This document shows positions 41,366 through 50,639 of a stretch of DNA of 64,000 bases, piece after piece (positions within the stretch are counted from its first letter, which is position 1; each line of letters opens with the position of its first letter). Position numbers and translations under genes: made by a program. The DNA is taken from assembly GCF_918698095.1 (NCBI RefSeq), contig NZ_CAKKLY010000005.1, positions 62,001 to 126,000 of the forward strand, given 5' to 3'. The DNA comes from Arthrobacter sp. Bi83. Lineage in GTDB: Bacteria > Actinomycetota > Actinomycetes > Actinomycetales > Micrococcaceae. The notes under the pieces were generated by a model that saw only the letters and a list, made by a program, of their open reading frames with translations, was not told the origin of the DNA and searched no databases.

Positions 41366-42673
41366 CTACGCAGACGGGTGTGAGAGTCCAAGGTTGTCAC
41401 GGAGCGTGGTGCCCTCATACTCGGACCGGAAGTAGCCCCGGTCCTGGAGTTCCGGCACCAGCTTGTCGCAGATGAGCTTGAATCCGCCCGGGTTGAAGGG
41501 AGCATTGAGGTTGAACCCGTCGCAGGCCTTGGACTCGAACCAGTCCACCATGCGGTCAGCCACCTGGGAGGGAGTGCCGGCCATCCACTGGTGTCCGGTG
41601 GAGCGGGCCAGATCCACGATCAGCTCGCGCAAGGTCATGCCCATGTCAACACTCTTCTTGCGGTAGATCTGGTAGCGGCTACCCATCCGGGGGTCGTCGG
41701 AGAACCACTCGACCGGGATCGATTCATCGAACTCCAGCTCGGAAAGGTCCATCTTGAGGTCGGCGCCCACCTGCTTGCGGCCGTTGCCCAGGTGCACGTA
41801 GCCGGCCAGCTCGTTCGCGAGGTCGTGTGCTTCCTTCTCGGTGTCGCCCAGAATCGGCAGGATGCCCGGGATGATTTTGACGTCGTCGGGGTTCCTTCCC
41901 CTCTCGGCCACCATGTTCTTGAACTTGGTATAGAACTCGATGGACGGTTCCTTGAACGGCTGGGCGGTGTAGATGCCGTCAGCCACGGAGGAACCCAGGT
42001 CCATTCCTGGTCCCGAGGATCCCGCCTGGACCAGCACGGGACGTCCCTGCGGTGACCGTGGCATGTTGATAGGGCCCTCGACTTCAAAGAACTCACCCTT
42101 GTGCCGGATGGCCTTGAGCTTGCTCCGGTCCACGTACTCGCCGGAGGCCCTGTCCACGATGATGGCATCATCGGACCAGCTGTCCCAGAGGCGCTGCACA
42201 ACGTCAACGAACTCGGTGGCCCGCCGGTAACGCACGGCGGGGTCGGGAACGTCCTCCACACCGTAGTTGCTGAAACCGTCCGACGACGTGACGATGTTCC
42301 AGCCGGCCCTGCCGTTGGACATGTGGTCCAGTCCGCACAGCTGCCGGGCAAGATTGTAAGGCTCGGAGAATGACGTGGACATGGTCCCGATCAGGCCGAT
42401 GTTCTTCGTCCTGGCGGCCAGAGCCGCGAGCACGGTCATAGGTTCATAGAACCCGTTCATCTTGATGTCGCCCCGCATCACCGTGTTGGCATGGACGATG
42501 TCGCCGAAGAATACGGCGTCAAGTTTTGCGGCCTCGGCCATGGCAGTCAGGTCTGCCACGAAATCAAGGTTGCCCAGTTCTTCGGCCCGGCTTCCTTCCA
42601 TCCGCCAGCTGTCCTTGTGGTAGCCCGCGGGCAGCATGAAGGTGGTGAGCACCATGTGATTCTTAGGCTTCAT
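41366..42673 (-). CDS. Bacterial luciferase-like monooxygenase (NtaA/SnaA/DszA type)
   Basis: A 435-residue FMNH2-dependent monooxygenase of the NtaA/DszA family: HMVLTTFMLPAGYHKDSWRM at the start, LGNLDFVADLTAMAEAAKLD, FFGDIVHANT, the GRAGWNIVTSSD motif and a VLVQAGSSGPGMDLGS segment. Such enzymes attack C-N, C-S or C-C bonds of xenobiotics with reduced flavin. Its reductase is not next door; the flavin reductase fusion at 22 kb could serve. An ATG with AAAGGA upstream. A LysR-like motif lies about 100 bases upstream, linking it to the LysR gene. Substrate unknown. Confidence 0.88.
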   Translation of the reverse strand: MKPKNHMVLTTFMLPAGYHKDSWRMEGSRAEELGNLDFVADLTAMAEAAKLDAVFFGDIVHANTVMRGDIKMNGFYEPMTVLAALAARTKNIGLIGTMSTSFSEPYNLARQLCGLDHMSNGRAGWNIVTSSDGFSNYGVEDVPDPAVRYRRATEFVDVVQRLWDSWSDDAIIVDRASGEYVDRSKLKAIRHKGEFFEVEGPINMPRSPQGRPVLVQAGSSGPGMDLGSSVADGIYTAQPFKEPSIEFYTKFKNMVAERGRNPDDVKIIPGILPILGDTEKEAHDLANELAGYVHLGNGRKQVGADLKMDLSELEFDESIPVEWFSDDPRMGSRYQIYRKKSVDMGMTLRELIVDLARSTGHQWMAGTPSQVADRMVDWFESKACDGFNLNAPFNPGGFKLICDKLVPELQDRGYFRSEYEGTTLRDNLGLSHPSA

Positions 42674-42774
42674 TGCCTGGTTCCTTTCGTGATGTGCGCC
42701 TATCCGAGCGCCTCGCTGCCTCCAGCATGGCAGTCATGAGTTGTCGCGTAAATGAGAAGTTTCAGCGCTATGAG

Positions 42775-42792
42775 TTCAATAAAATTGACAAT
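42775..42792. promoter_or_regulatory. LysR-like site upstream of the luciferase-like monooxygenase
   Basis: TTCAATAAAATTGACAAT shares TGACAAT with the 40384 repeat; the left arm is degenerate. It lies about 100 bases upstream of the start. Confidence 0.45.
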
Positions 42793-42871
42793 GCTACGCG
42801 CGGACAACCCGCCGCCGAACTGACACCGCCCGCCAGGGCGCATCAGCCGAGGGTGCCGCGTGCGGGTATGC

Positions 42872-44230
42872 CTAGACTGTGTCGAGTTTGAGGCGCGAGC
42901 CCTCACGCGTCAGGCGCACTGCCACGAGGCCCGCCGCCAGGATGACGATCCAGAACGCGGCCACCATCCATACGCCGCCGCCGGCTGCGAGAACCAGGCC
43001 CGTGGCGATCATCGGGGTAAAGCCCGCGCCAATCATCGAGGCTCCCTGGTAAGACAGGGACGCTCCCGTATAACGGACGCCGGTGGGGAACTGTTCGGAG
43101 ATGAAAGCGCCGATGGGTCCAGCGAGTGCCCCCTGAACCAATCCGTTGCCGACAACCACTGCCACCGCAAAGCCCCAGAGGGTCCCATTCGTCAGCAACA
43201 TGATCAGCGGAAATGCCAGAAGGACGGCTGCCACGCCCGCGCCGGTGAGGACAGCGCGCCGGCCGATCCGGTCACTGAGCCGTGCTGAATAGAAGCAAAC
43301 GGCCACCGTCACCACGGCGGCGACTCCCTTCCAGTTCAGGACGCCGGAGCGGTCAACGCCGCTTGCCACCGCCATGGAGACACCCCAGACAGTCAGCAGT
43401 CCCTGGCAGGCGTAAAACCCCAGGGTCGCCACGAGGGTGACCAGAACGACGCGCGGATGGTGGCGGAGCACCTCGAACAGAGGCGGGTGCTTGATCTTGG
43501 CGGCCTCGGCGTCGAGCTTCTGGAAGACGGGCGTCTCTGCCACCCTGAGGCGGATGATCATGCCAACCAGGATCAGCAGGGCGCTGAGCAGGAAGGGTAT
43601 CCGCCAGCCCCAGACCAGGAACTGGTCGCCGGTCAGGGCGGATACAGCGGACACGACCAGGGTGGCCAGCAGCCCACCGGCCGGTCCGCCGGCATTGGCG
43701 AACGCTGCCGCGAGGCCGCGCTTGTTCGCAGGGGCGTGCTCCAAGGCCATCAAAGTGGCGCCGCCCCATTCCCCGCCGACAGCAATGCCCTGGATGATCC
43801 GCAGGAGCACCAGCATAATTGGCGCCGCAACCCCTATTTGTGCCGTCGTGGGCAGGAAACCTATAACGACGGTGGCGCCGCCCATCATGAGCATCGACAG
43901 CACCAGCATTTGCTTCCGGCCGAGGCGGTCGCCGAAGTGGCCGAAGATGATGCCGCCTACGGGCCGGGCAACGTATCCTGCCGCAAGGGTCGCAAAGGAG
44001 GCAAACAGGGAAAGACCCGGACCGAGGTTGGCAAAGAAAACTCGATCAAAAACCAGGGATGCAGCGGTGGCGTAAAGAATGAAGTCGTAGTACTCGATGA
44101 TGCTGCCGATGAGACTGGAGCCGAGGATGCGGCGCATGTCCTTGGTGTTCAGCGAGTCGGCCGCTGCTGGCTTCCTGCTCGAGGGCAGATTCACCGGCCC
44201 CTTATTTCTCTGGGCTGTTTTCGGGTTCAA
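42872..44230 (-). CDS. MFS transporter, metabolite:H+ symporter (MHS) type
   Basis: A 452-residue protein with twelve predicted helices and the MHS-family signatures SSLIGSIIEYYDFILYATAA, RPVGGIIFGHFGDRLGRKQM and RIIQGIAVGGEWGGATLMAL. MHS carriers import organic acids and similar polar metabolites with protons. The TTG at 44230 is chosen because an AAGAGA-type ribosome site precedes it and the extension upstream does not look like protein. It lies between the monooxygenase and the extradiol dioxygenase, so uptake of an aromatic acid is plausible. Confidence 0.85.
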   Translation of the reverse strand: MNPKTAQRNKGPVNLPSSRKPAAADSLNTKDMRRILGSSLIGSIIEYYDFILYATAASLVFDRVFFANLGPGLSLFASFATLAAGYVARPVGGIIFGHFGDRLGRKQMLVLSMLMMGGATVVIGFLPTTAQIGVAAPIMLVLLRIIQGIAVGGEWGGATLMALEHAPANKRGLAAAFANAGGPAGGLLATLVVSAVSALTGDQFLVWGWRIPFLLSALLILVGMIIRLRVAETPVFQKLDAEAAKIKHPPLFEVLRHHPRVVLVTLVATLGFYACQGLLTVWGVSMAVASGVDRSGVLNWKGVAAVVTVAVCFYSARLSDRIGRRAVLTGAGVAAVLLAFPLIMLLTNGTLWGFAVAVVVGNGLVQGALAGPIGAFISEQFPTGVRYTGASLSYQGASMIGAGFTPMIATGLVLAAGGGVWMVAAFWIVILAAGLVAVRLTREGSRLKLDTV

Positions 44231-44424
44231 CGTGATCTCTTTTCGAAAGCTGTGAGAGTTTGGTGACCGACGGCGTTGTTGGTCACGTCCCGAGGCAACC
44301 CCTTCATTCGCACTTCCAAGCATGACGCAGATCACAGAAGAAGGCCAATCGATTAAACATAACTTTGGCGAAAGTGTTTAATCTGCGCCGGGAAAGGGTC
44401 TGGGACATGGGAACGCGGAATCCG

Positions 44425-45318
44425 TCAGTGGTGCAGGCTGCTGAGGGACCGGCGGTCCACCGGAGCAAGCCCGAACTTGCGGAACTCCAAGGGGCGGTAT
44501 TCGCCCCACATGTTGTACCAGTTCTCGTCCTCGCCCCACACCACCGGAGGACGGGAGTCGTCGTAGATCTGCTCCAGATCCGTGTAAAGCTCGACGACGG
44601 CGCCCGAGGTTTCCACGAAGTAGGCGGCGATATTGTGGCCGGCCCCGTGACGGACCGGGCCCCAGATCAGCTCCCGGCCGAGTTTGTTCAGCCTGTCACC
44701 GAGTTTGCCGAGGTCAGCAATGCTTTGCGTCTGCCACGCATGGTGGTGCAGCGTTCCTTCGCCGCGGACCAGGGCGATGCCGTGGTGATCAGGGTTGCAA
44801 CGCATGAAGTAGGCAAAGTCGTCGCCGATGACGTCCGAGAGCCGGAAGTCCAGGACCCGATGCAGGAACCGCATCATGCCGCCAACGTCCCTGGGGTGAA
44901 AGTTGACATGCCCGTAGCGGTCCGGGCCGAAGGACTGCTGGAGGGAAACGTTCTCCTGCATGCCCACGTAGATTTCGAACACGAAGCCTTCGGGCCCAAT
45001 AAAGGAGAAGCCATCCTCGATACCAACACCGCGGGGATTATTGCTGACGATAGTGAAGTTCTCATCCTCCACGCGCCGGCGGATCTCACGCAGTGCGTCG
45101 CCATTCGCTGCTACAAGGCCTAAACCATCAACGCCATCGACATCCGACTCGACGTAGACGAGTTCGTGGTGGACATTAGCGGCAGCGAGATACACGGCAT
45201 CGGACGTCCGCTCCGTTTCGCGGAGTCCGAGGATCTGAGTTGCATCAAAGACGGATTTACTGAGTTCGGTCGTCTGAATACTTACGTGGCCCATGGCGCT
45301 GATCAATCCCCAAGACAT
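44425..45318 (-). CDS. Type I extradiol (catechol 2,3-) dioxygenase
   Basis: The 297-residue two-domain vicinal oxygen chelate protein has the metal-binding triad in the C-terminal domain: H137 in RYGHVNFH, a His near 192 in LHHHAWQ, and E243 in AVVELYTD. These are the Fe(II) ligands of extradiol dioxygenases, which cleave catecholic or hydroquinol-type rings next to the hydroxyls. The ATG follows AGGAG by five bases. It is upstream of the MHS gene on the same strand. In the proposed pathway it cleaves the ring made by the hydroxylases; the exact substrate is unknown. Confidence 0.9.
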   Translation of the reverse strand: MSWGLISAMGHVSIQTTELSKSVFDATQILGLRETERTSDAVYLAAANVHHELVYVESDVDGVDGLGLVAANGDALREIRRRVEDENFTIVSNNPRGVGIEDGFSFIGPEGFVFEIYVGMQENVSLQQSFGPDRYGHVNFHPRDVGGMMRFLHRVLDFRLSDVIGDDFAYFMRCNPDHHGIALVRGEGTLHHHAWQTQSIADLGKLGDRLNKLGRELIWGPVRHGAGHNIAAYFVETSGAVVELYTDLEQIYDDSRPPVVWGEDENWYNMWGEYRPLEFRKFGLAPVDRRSLSSLHH

Positions 45319-45379
45319 CCTTGTCTCCTACTCGTTACGCGGCACTTTCAGATCGCGTCATCAACGGACCTGCATTACA

Positions 45380-45425
45380 AAATACTATCGTACTTAGAAT
45401 CGATTATCTATCGAAAAAGTATAAT
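45380..45425. promoter_or_regulatory. AT-rich promoter region with AATCGATTATC motif
   Basis: Upstream of the extradiol dioxygenase, an AT-rich block contains CTTAGAATCGATTATCTAT, similar to the ATCGAT-centred motifs at 27543 and 32496. Confidence 0.4.
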
Positions 45426-45502
45426 CGCTTCCGGTGCGGGGTCCGCCGACGGGGCCGCGCGGCGGAACCCTTGCGGCGGACGGCCGCCGCGGAGCGTGCT
45501 GA

Positions 45503-45556
45503 CCGAACATCCTGCACCGGACCATGTTCATGGGCCTGATGGACGGCGGAGCATAA
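45503..45556 (+). pseudogene. Remnant: last 17 codons of a GntR/FCD regulator
   Basis: The frame encodes NILHRTMFMGLMDGGA and a stop, the same tail as in the remnant at 13.9 kb. There is a 32-base identical stretch (45507-45538 versus 13922-13953). No coding body precedes it; 45425-45502 holds only GC-rich, hairpin-prone DNA. Confidence 0.8.
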
Positions 45557-45685
45557 ACAGCGCCTGCCCAAGAGTGGTATTCCCGCCGAGACAGGGACTG
45601 ACAGACCCTGCCTCCCGCTGAATAAATCGGGTAACTTTGATGAAGGACTCCGGCAACCGGCGCCGCCCTCCTCCCCTCTCCTTGA

Positions 45686-46948
45686 ATGGAACCACCCGTG
45701 TCTTCCCCGACCTCCGCTACCGCACGTGACCGATTGCCCTTCGGCGCCCTGCTGGTCCTGGCCGCCATCGGCTTCACCGCCATCACCACCGAACTCCTGC
45801 CCTCCGGCCTGCTGCCCCAGATCAGCGCCGGCCTGAACGTCTCCGAACCTGTGGCCGGCTATCTGACCGCCGGCTACGCAGCCATCATCGTGGTCGCGGT
45901 CATTCCGGCCACCATGCTGCTCGCGCGGGTGCCCCGGAATGTGCTGCTCGTGGTGCTGGTTTTGACCTTCGCTATCAGCAACGTCCTCGTCGGCCTGGTG
46001 TCCGACTTCGGCGCGGCCCTGGCCGCCCGGCTGGTGGGCGGCCTGGCCCACGGCGTGCTCTGGTCCACCATGGCGCCGTTCGTCGCCCGGATCGTGCCGG
46101 CCCACAAGGTGGGCAAGGCGATCGCCGTCGTGTTCACCGGCAACAGCCTCGGCCTGGCCATCGGAGCCCCGGTGGGAACCGCCCTCGGCGGACTCCTCGG
46201 CTGGCGTGCATCCTTCCTGATCCTCGCCGGGACCGGCATCCTCCTGGCCGCCCTGGCGCTCTGGCTTCTCCCCACAGTCCGCCGCATCCCCGACGCCCCG
46301 CGCCCCTCCCTGCGCAAGGCGATCGGCCAGCCCGGCGTCAAGATCGTGGCCGTCGCCTGGCCGCTGCTGCTCATGGCGCACTTCGCCCTCTTCACCTACA
46401 TCGCCCCGTTCATCCGCGAAGCAGGCCTGCCGGACTACGCCATCACCCTCTCCCTCACGGTGCTCGGCGCCTCCGGCCTGGTCGGCATCTGGATTGCAGG
46501 CCTCACCGTGGATTCACGGCCGCGCCGTTCGCTGCTGATCACGACGGCGGCCGTCGCCGTTTCGATGCTCCTGCTCCCCGTGCTCGGGGTCACCCTTCCC
46601 GGCGCCATCGTGCTCATGGCCGTCTGGGGTGCCGGCCTCGGCGCGATCGGCATCTACAACCAGTCCGCCATCCTCCGGGCCGGCCGCGACTACAAGGACG
46701 CCGCGAACGGCCTCACCGTGCTGACCATCCAGGTGGGCATCACCATCGGGGCGGTCTACGGCGCGGCAGCCCTCACCACGGCCGGGCCGCTCCTGGTGCC
46801 GGTAGCGGCCGCCGTTCCGGTGGCTGCTGCCCTGGTGATGATTCTGGCGGGCCGCAGGCACGCCTATCCGCCAGGCAGCCGAGAGGCCGGCCGGGCAGGG
46901 CACCAAAGCACGGAACCGGCAGCCCAGGACGCACTGCCCAGGCACTAA
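45686..46948 (+). CDS. MFS exporter (DHA1, AraJ/YdhP-like)
   Basis: A 420-residue protein with about twelve helices. The ITTELLPSGLLPQISAGLNV and GYAAIIVVAVIPATMLLARV segments and GNSLGLAIGAPVGTALGGLLG match the DHA1 sugar/drug exporters of the AraJ group. The start could be the ATG used or the GTG four codons on; neither has a strong ribosome site. Not obviously tied to the catabolic island. Convergent with the following transporter. Confidence 0.88.
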   Translation: MEPPVSSPTSATARDRLPFGALLVLAAIGFTAITTELLPSGLLPQISAGLNVSEPVAGYLTAGYAAIIVVAVIPATMLLARVPRNVLLVVLVLTFAISNVLVGLVSDFGAALAARLVGGLAHGVLWSTMAPFVARIVPAHKVGKAIAVVFTGNSLGLAIGAPVGTALGGLLGWRASFLILAGTGILLAALALWLLPTVRRIPDAPRPSLRKAIGQPGVKIVAVAWPLLLMAHFALFTYIAPFIREAGLPDYAITLSLTVLGASGLVGIWIAGLTVDSRPRRSLLITTAAVAVSMLLLPVLGVTLPGAIVLMAVWGAGLGAIGIYNQSAILRAGRDYKDAANGLTVLTIQVGITIGAVYGAAALTTAGPLLVPVAAAVPVAAALVMILAGRRHAYPPGSREAGRAGHQSTEPAAQDALPRH

Positions 46949-47004
46949 TTGCCCCAGAACTTAATCCCCCAGAACTAAAGGGGCGGCGGACGTCCATGAC
47001 GGCG

Positions 47005-48519
47005 TCAGCCCGCCGTCGGCCTCCCCTGTTGCCCCGCGTGAGACGCCCCCGCGGCCTCGTAGCTGCTGTCGAACGGGAGCGTATCCATCTCCAGCAGGGG
47101 GTTGTGGTCCTGCGTCGCCACCAGCTCGCGGGCGGCTGCTTCCGAGTCCACGCTGGGCATGGAACCCGGCAGGTGCCGATGGGCGGATTCCGGCAGGAAG
47201 TAGATGGCGACAGCCGCGATGGCCGACGTCGCCATAAGGTAGAACGCCGGCATCAGGTCGTTGCCCGTCGCCTGGATGAGCGCGGCGATGATGAACGGGG
47301 CGGTGCCGCCGAAGATCGCCACGGCGAAGTTGTAGGCGATGCCCATGGCAGAGTAGCGGTGCGCCGTGGGAAACAGTGCCGGCAGCGCCGATGCGAGAAT
47401 GGCAACGAAGAACGCCACCGGAAACGCGACCATGGCCAAGCCGGCGAGCGTGGCCGGAACGGTTCCAATCGAGATCAGAAGGAACGCAGGAAGCGCCAGG
47501 ACCACCGTGCTGACGGCCCCGATCCAGAGCACGGGGCGGCGGCCGATCCTGTCCGAGAGACGTCCCGTCAGGGGGATGCACAGGGACATGACCACCAACA
47601 CCGGAACGGTCAGCAGCGTCCCGTGGATCTCGTCGTAGCCCTTGTTGGTCGTGAGGTACGTGGGCATGTAGGACGTGAGTGCATAGCCCACGGTGTTGCC
47701 GGCGGCCACGAGGATCATGGCCAGCACGATGCTGCGCCAGTGGTCCTTGAAGATCCCCACCGGTCCCACCGGGCGGAGCTCGTCTCCGGTCTCGTGGTGG
47801 GCGGCGGCCACGGCTTCCGCCTCCTGGGTGGCCTTGAAGGCGGGCGACTCTTCGATCTTCAGGCGGAAGTAGATGGCGACGATGCCCAGCGGACCAGCGA
47901 CGAGGAACGGAATGCGCCAGCCCCATGTCTCCATCTGTTCCTGGCCCAGGACCAGCTGGAGGGCGGACACCATCCCGGCCCCCAGCGCGAAGCCGAGGTA
48001 GCTGCCCATGTCCAGGAAACTGACGAAGAAGCCGCGGCGGTGGTCCGGCGCGTGCTCGCACACGAACGTGGTGGCGCCGGAGTACTCGCCTCCGGTGGAA
48101 AAGCCCTGGATCAGCTTGGTGACCACCAGCAGTACCGCGGCCCAGATGCCCACCACCGCGTACCCGGGAAGCAGGCCGACGACGAACGTCGCCCCGGCCA
48201 TCAGCATCAGGGTCATGGCCAAGACCTTCTGGCGGCCGATCTTGTCGCCGAGCCAGCCGAAGAAGACGCCTCCCACAGGGCGGGCGATGAACGTGGCGCC
48301 GAAGGTTCCCAGGAGAAACAGGTTCTGCACGGCCCTGTCCGCCTCGGGCAGGAACACCGGACCCATGGTGGTGATCAGATATCCGAAGACGCCGACGTCG
48401 TACCACTCCATGGTGTTGCCCACGATGGTTCCGCCGAGCGCCTTCCGCAGAGTGCGAGGGTCGACGACGTTGATGTCTGACACACGCAGGCGACGCGCCT
48501 TCAACGGCTGCTCGGTCAT
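47005..48519 (-). CDS. MFS transporter, metabolite:H+ symporter (MHS) type
   Basis: A 504-residue carrier with the MHS features GGTIVGNTMEWYDVGVFGYL, RPVGGVFFGWLGDKIGRQKV and KLIQGFSTGGEYSGATTFVCE, twelve predicted helices and a long cytoplasmic tail. This resembles ProP/proline-betaine or citrate-type importers. It is a distant paralogue of the MHS gene at 42.9 kb. The substrate is unknown. It stands alone, with a 225-base gap upstream showing no other gene. Confidence 0.88.
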   Translation of the reverse strand: MTEQPLKARRLRVSDINVVDPRTLRKALGGTIVGNTMEWYDVGVFGYLITTMGPVFLPEADRAVQNLFLLGTFGATFIARPVGGVFFGWLGDKIGRQKVLAMTLMLMAGATFVVGLLPGYAVVGIWAAVLLVVTKLIQGFSTGGEYSGATTFVCEHAPDHRRGFFVSFLDMGSYLGFALGAGMVSALQLVLGQEQMETWGWRIPFLVAGPLGIVAIYFRLKIEESPAFKATQEAEAVAAAHHETGDELRPVGPVGIFKDHWRSIVLAMILVAAGNTVGYALTSYMPTYLTTNKGYDEIHGTLLTVPVLVVMSLCIPLTGRLSDRIGRRPVLWIGAVSTVVLALPAFLLISIGTVPATLAGLAMVAFPVAFFVAILASALPALFPTAHRYSAMGIAYNFAVAIFGGTAPFIIAALIQATGNDLMPAFYLMATSAIAAVAIYFLPESAHRHLPGSMPSVDSEAAARELVATQDHNPLLEMDTLPFDSSYEAAGASHAGQQGRPTAG

Positions 48520-48744
48520 AATGCCGTCACCGCCCCAACATTCTGGGTTCTGAGCCCGGGAAGTTCTGCTGGCATTTCTTCCTCCATTGGAGGTCGCCTG
48601 TCATCCGCCCATTTTCCCACCGTCCTCCTGCCCCGGCAAGGAAAGCCACGAGGACGAACATGCGGCCAGCAGCTGATGCTGTAATCGGGGTTGCCAACTA
48701 ACTGGGACTGATTGGACTAACGCCAACTCCAGCACCCACCTGTA

Positions 48745-49329
48745 TCATCCTCTGTGCGTCAGTCCGGGCGGCACATCAGTGACCTCATCTTCAGCAGGAA
48801 GTGCCGTGCCGACGGAATTCCCTGATGAGATCTGCCGCTTGATCTGCTCAAGCTCATCTTTGAGCTGGTCAACGGTGGCACGGTATTTTTCGAAGTCCGC
48901 CGTTCGGCGCCTAGCCACGGCGTAACTGACGCTGGCGGCGAGAATCGCAAGCGGGAACGACACCAGCAAGGCCCAGCCGGACGCGGCAAGGAAGTCCAGC
49001 GCTACGGGAAGTGCCTGCTTGAATGCCAGGAACTCGTTCACCCCGCCGACCACTCCGTTCAGAGCGGAGTCTAGGGGGCCCAGAAACTGCCCCACGACAG
49101 GCGTCCCGGAAAACGACGGAGCGCTCAGCGGTGGCTCTCCCCCTGCAGACCAGCGCGAATCACCGAAATGGTTCAGGACGTAGATCCCGGCACCCGCGTT
49201 GAGGGCCGCGAAGAGCAGGACGGAACCAAGCGCAGTCCAATGAAGCCTGCGCGGACGCCAGACGCCCGCCACAAGCGCGAAGACGGTGGCCGCAACCCAA
49301 GAAAAGATGCGGAGTTCGTCGCGGCTCAT
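48745..49329 (-). CDS. Small membrane protein with C-terminal coiled coil
   Basis: The 194-residue protein has two N-terminal hydrophobic segments (FSWVAATVFALVAGVW and ALGSVLLFAALNAGAGIYVL), an extracytoplasmic Ser/Pro/Gly stretch, a third helix (LLVSFPLAILAASVSYAVA) and a charged coiled-coil end (FEKYRATVDQLKDELEQIKR). The ATG at 49329 is preferred for its position. Family unknown, probably an integral membrane protein. Confidence 0.65.
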   Translation of the reverse strand: MSRDELRIFSWVAATVFALVAGVWRPRRLHWTALGSVLLFAALNAGAGIYVLNHFGDSRWSAGGEPPLSAPSFSGTPVVGQFLGPLDSALNGVVGGVNEFLAFKQALPVALDFLAASGWALLVSFPLAILAASVSYAVARRRTADFEKYRATVDQLKDELEQIKRQISSGNSVGTALPAEDEVTDVPPGLTHRG

Positions 49330-49481
49330 GCCCCCAGTAGATCCAAGGAATTCCCCGCCCCTTACAGTTGGAATCAATGCTTGTTCCGGTCCGAAGCGAG
49401 CCTATCCCAGTCACCCCGGCGTATGCCGCGGCAGCCACTGGGTGCAGGCTGCTGAAGTGGCGAGCTCTCACTGACTAGGCA

Positions 49482-50017
49482 CTATTCCTTGGCGCGTTCG
49501 GCATGAATTTCCGCATCACCAACGCGCTGATGTCCACCGCGGAGTTCGGAATGGGACCGCGTGAATTCGGGCTACTGGGCTCCATCATGGCCGTCGCGAC
49601 CTTGGCCGGCGCCCTACTCGCGGCCCCGTCGTTCCGGCCGCCGGCTGCGTCTCCTGCTCGGCGGGGCCCACGCACTCGGGTTCTTCACGCTGGTAGGCAG
49701 CGTGTCGCCGTCGTTCTGGCTCTACGCCGTAGTTCTGATCCCGGTGGGCCTCGCCTCCATCACGTTCCTGAACAGTTGCAACACCAGCATTCAGCTCTCC
49801 GTGGAGCCGCAGTTTCGGGGGCGGGTGCTGGCCCTCTACCTGGCCGTCCTCCAGGGCGGCACTGCCGTTGGGGCGCCGCTCATGGGGTGGATCGCCACGG
49901 AACTCGGGGCGCTGGTCGGTGGCAGCCGGCGGCGTCATCGTGCTGCTGACCGGTCTGCTCGCGGTAATCGCGGTCACCCGGCGCAGCCGGCTGACCGTCC
50001 GCACGCCGGCGGCGTGA
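49482..50017 (+). pseudogene. Decayed EntS-like MFS exporter (C-terminal half)
   Basis: The first frame reads FLGAFGMNFRITNALMSTAE and GPREFGLLGSIMAVATLAGA, typical of the middle of enterobactin-exporter-like MFS proteins. A frameshift near 49640 moves the sequence to another frame (LYAVVLIPVGLASITFLNSC, then QFRGRVLALYLAVLQGGTAV), and a second near 49920 to a third (AAGGVIVLLTGLLAVIAVTR), which ends at 50017. The N-terminal half is missing. Confidence 0.82.
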
Positions 50018-50052
50018 GGGTCTCGGATGCCTAGTCCGTGAGATGCATGGGT

Positions 50053-50565
50053 TCAGCCTTGCTTGGAGGCCCAGTCGGCGACGCGCTGTGTGCTTTCCTC
50101 TTCGGAGAGGTCCTCGACGCGGGTCATGATGGACCAGCGCACACCATACGGGTCCCGGATGCTGGCGAACCGGTCTCCTGAGACAAAGGTGGACAGCGGC
50201 TCCCGAATGATGGCCCCTGCTTGTTCGGCGCGCGCCACGAGGGCGTCCGCATCGGCGCAGTAGAAGCCGACGGAGTAGCAGTCATCGTCGCCGTTGGGCG
50301 CCGGGACAAGGTGGTAGTCGGGGTTGGGCTCGCCAATTTGGAGCCGCCCCTCGCCGAAGTCCAGTTCGGCGTGGACCACGATTCCGCCGATCTCGGTGGC
50401 ATTCACAGTGCGTGCGCCAAAGACGTCCTGGTAGAAGGTGATGGCCTCCTTGGCCGAGGGGATCGCCAGGAACGGCGTGAGGCTCGTGAAGCCGTGCGGG
50501 ATGCCGGATGTTGTGTGCTTGCCGTCGGCGGCCGCGGTCAGTTCGGGGCTTGTAGTATCAGTCAT
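50053..50565 (-). CDS. VOC-family protein (PhnB-like glyoxalase fold)
   Basis: The 170-residue protein matches the PhnB group: SLTPFLAIPSAKEAITFYQD near the N-terminus, GGIVVHAELDFGEGRLQIGE, and VRWSIMTRVEDL near the end. The ATG at 50565 follows GTGAGA. Such proteins are usually metal-free or metal-dependent isomerases or binding proteins; a function cannot be assigned. It is divergent from the AraC-type regulator at 50640. Confidence 0.82.
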   Translation of the reverse strand: MTDTTSPELTAAADGKHTTSGIPHGFTSLTPFLAIPSAKEAITFYQDVFGARTVNATEIGGIVVHAELDFGEGRLQIGEPNPDYHLVPAPNGDDDCYSVGFYCADADALVARAEQAGAIIREPLSTFVSGDRFASIRDPYGVRWSIMTRVEDLSEEESTQRVADWASKQG

Positions 50566-50639
50566 AGATCTCACGGTACGCACAGGTCCGCTCAGCGGCT
50601 TGGAGAATTGCGACAGCTTGGATGAAGGAGTGTCCTCCC

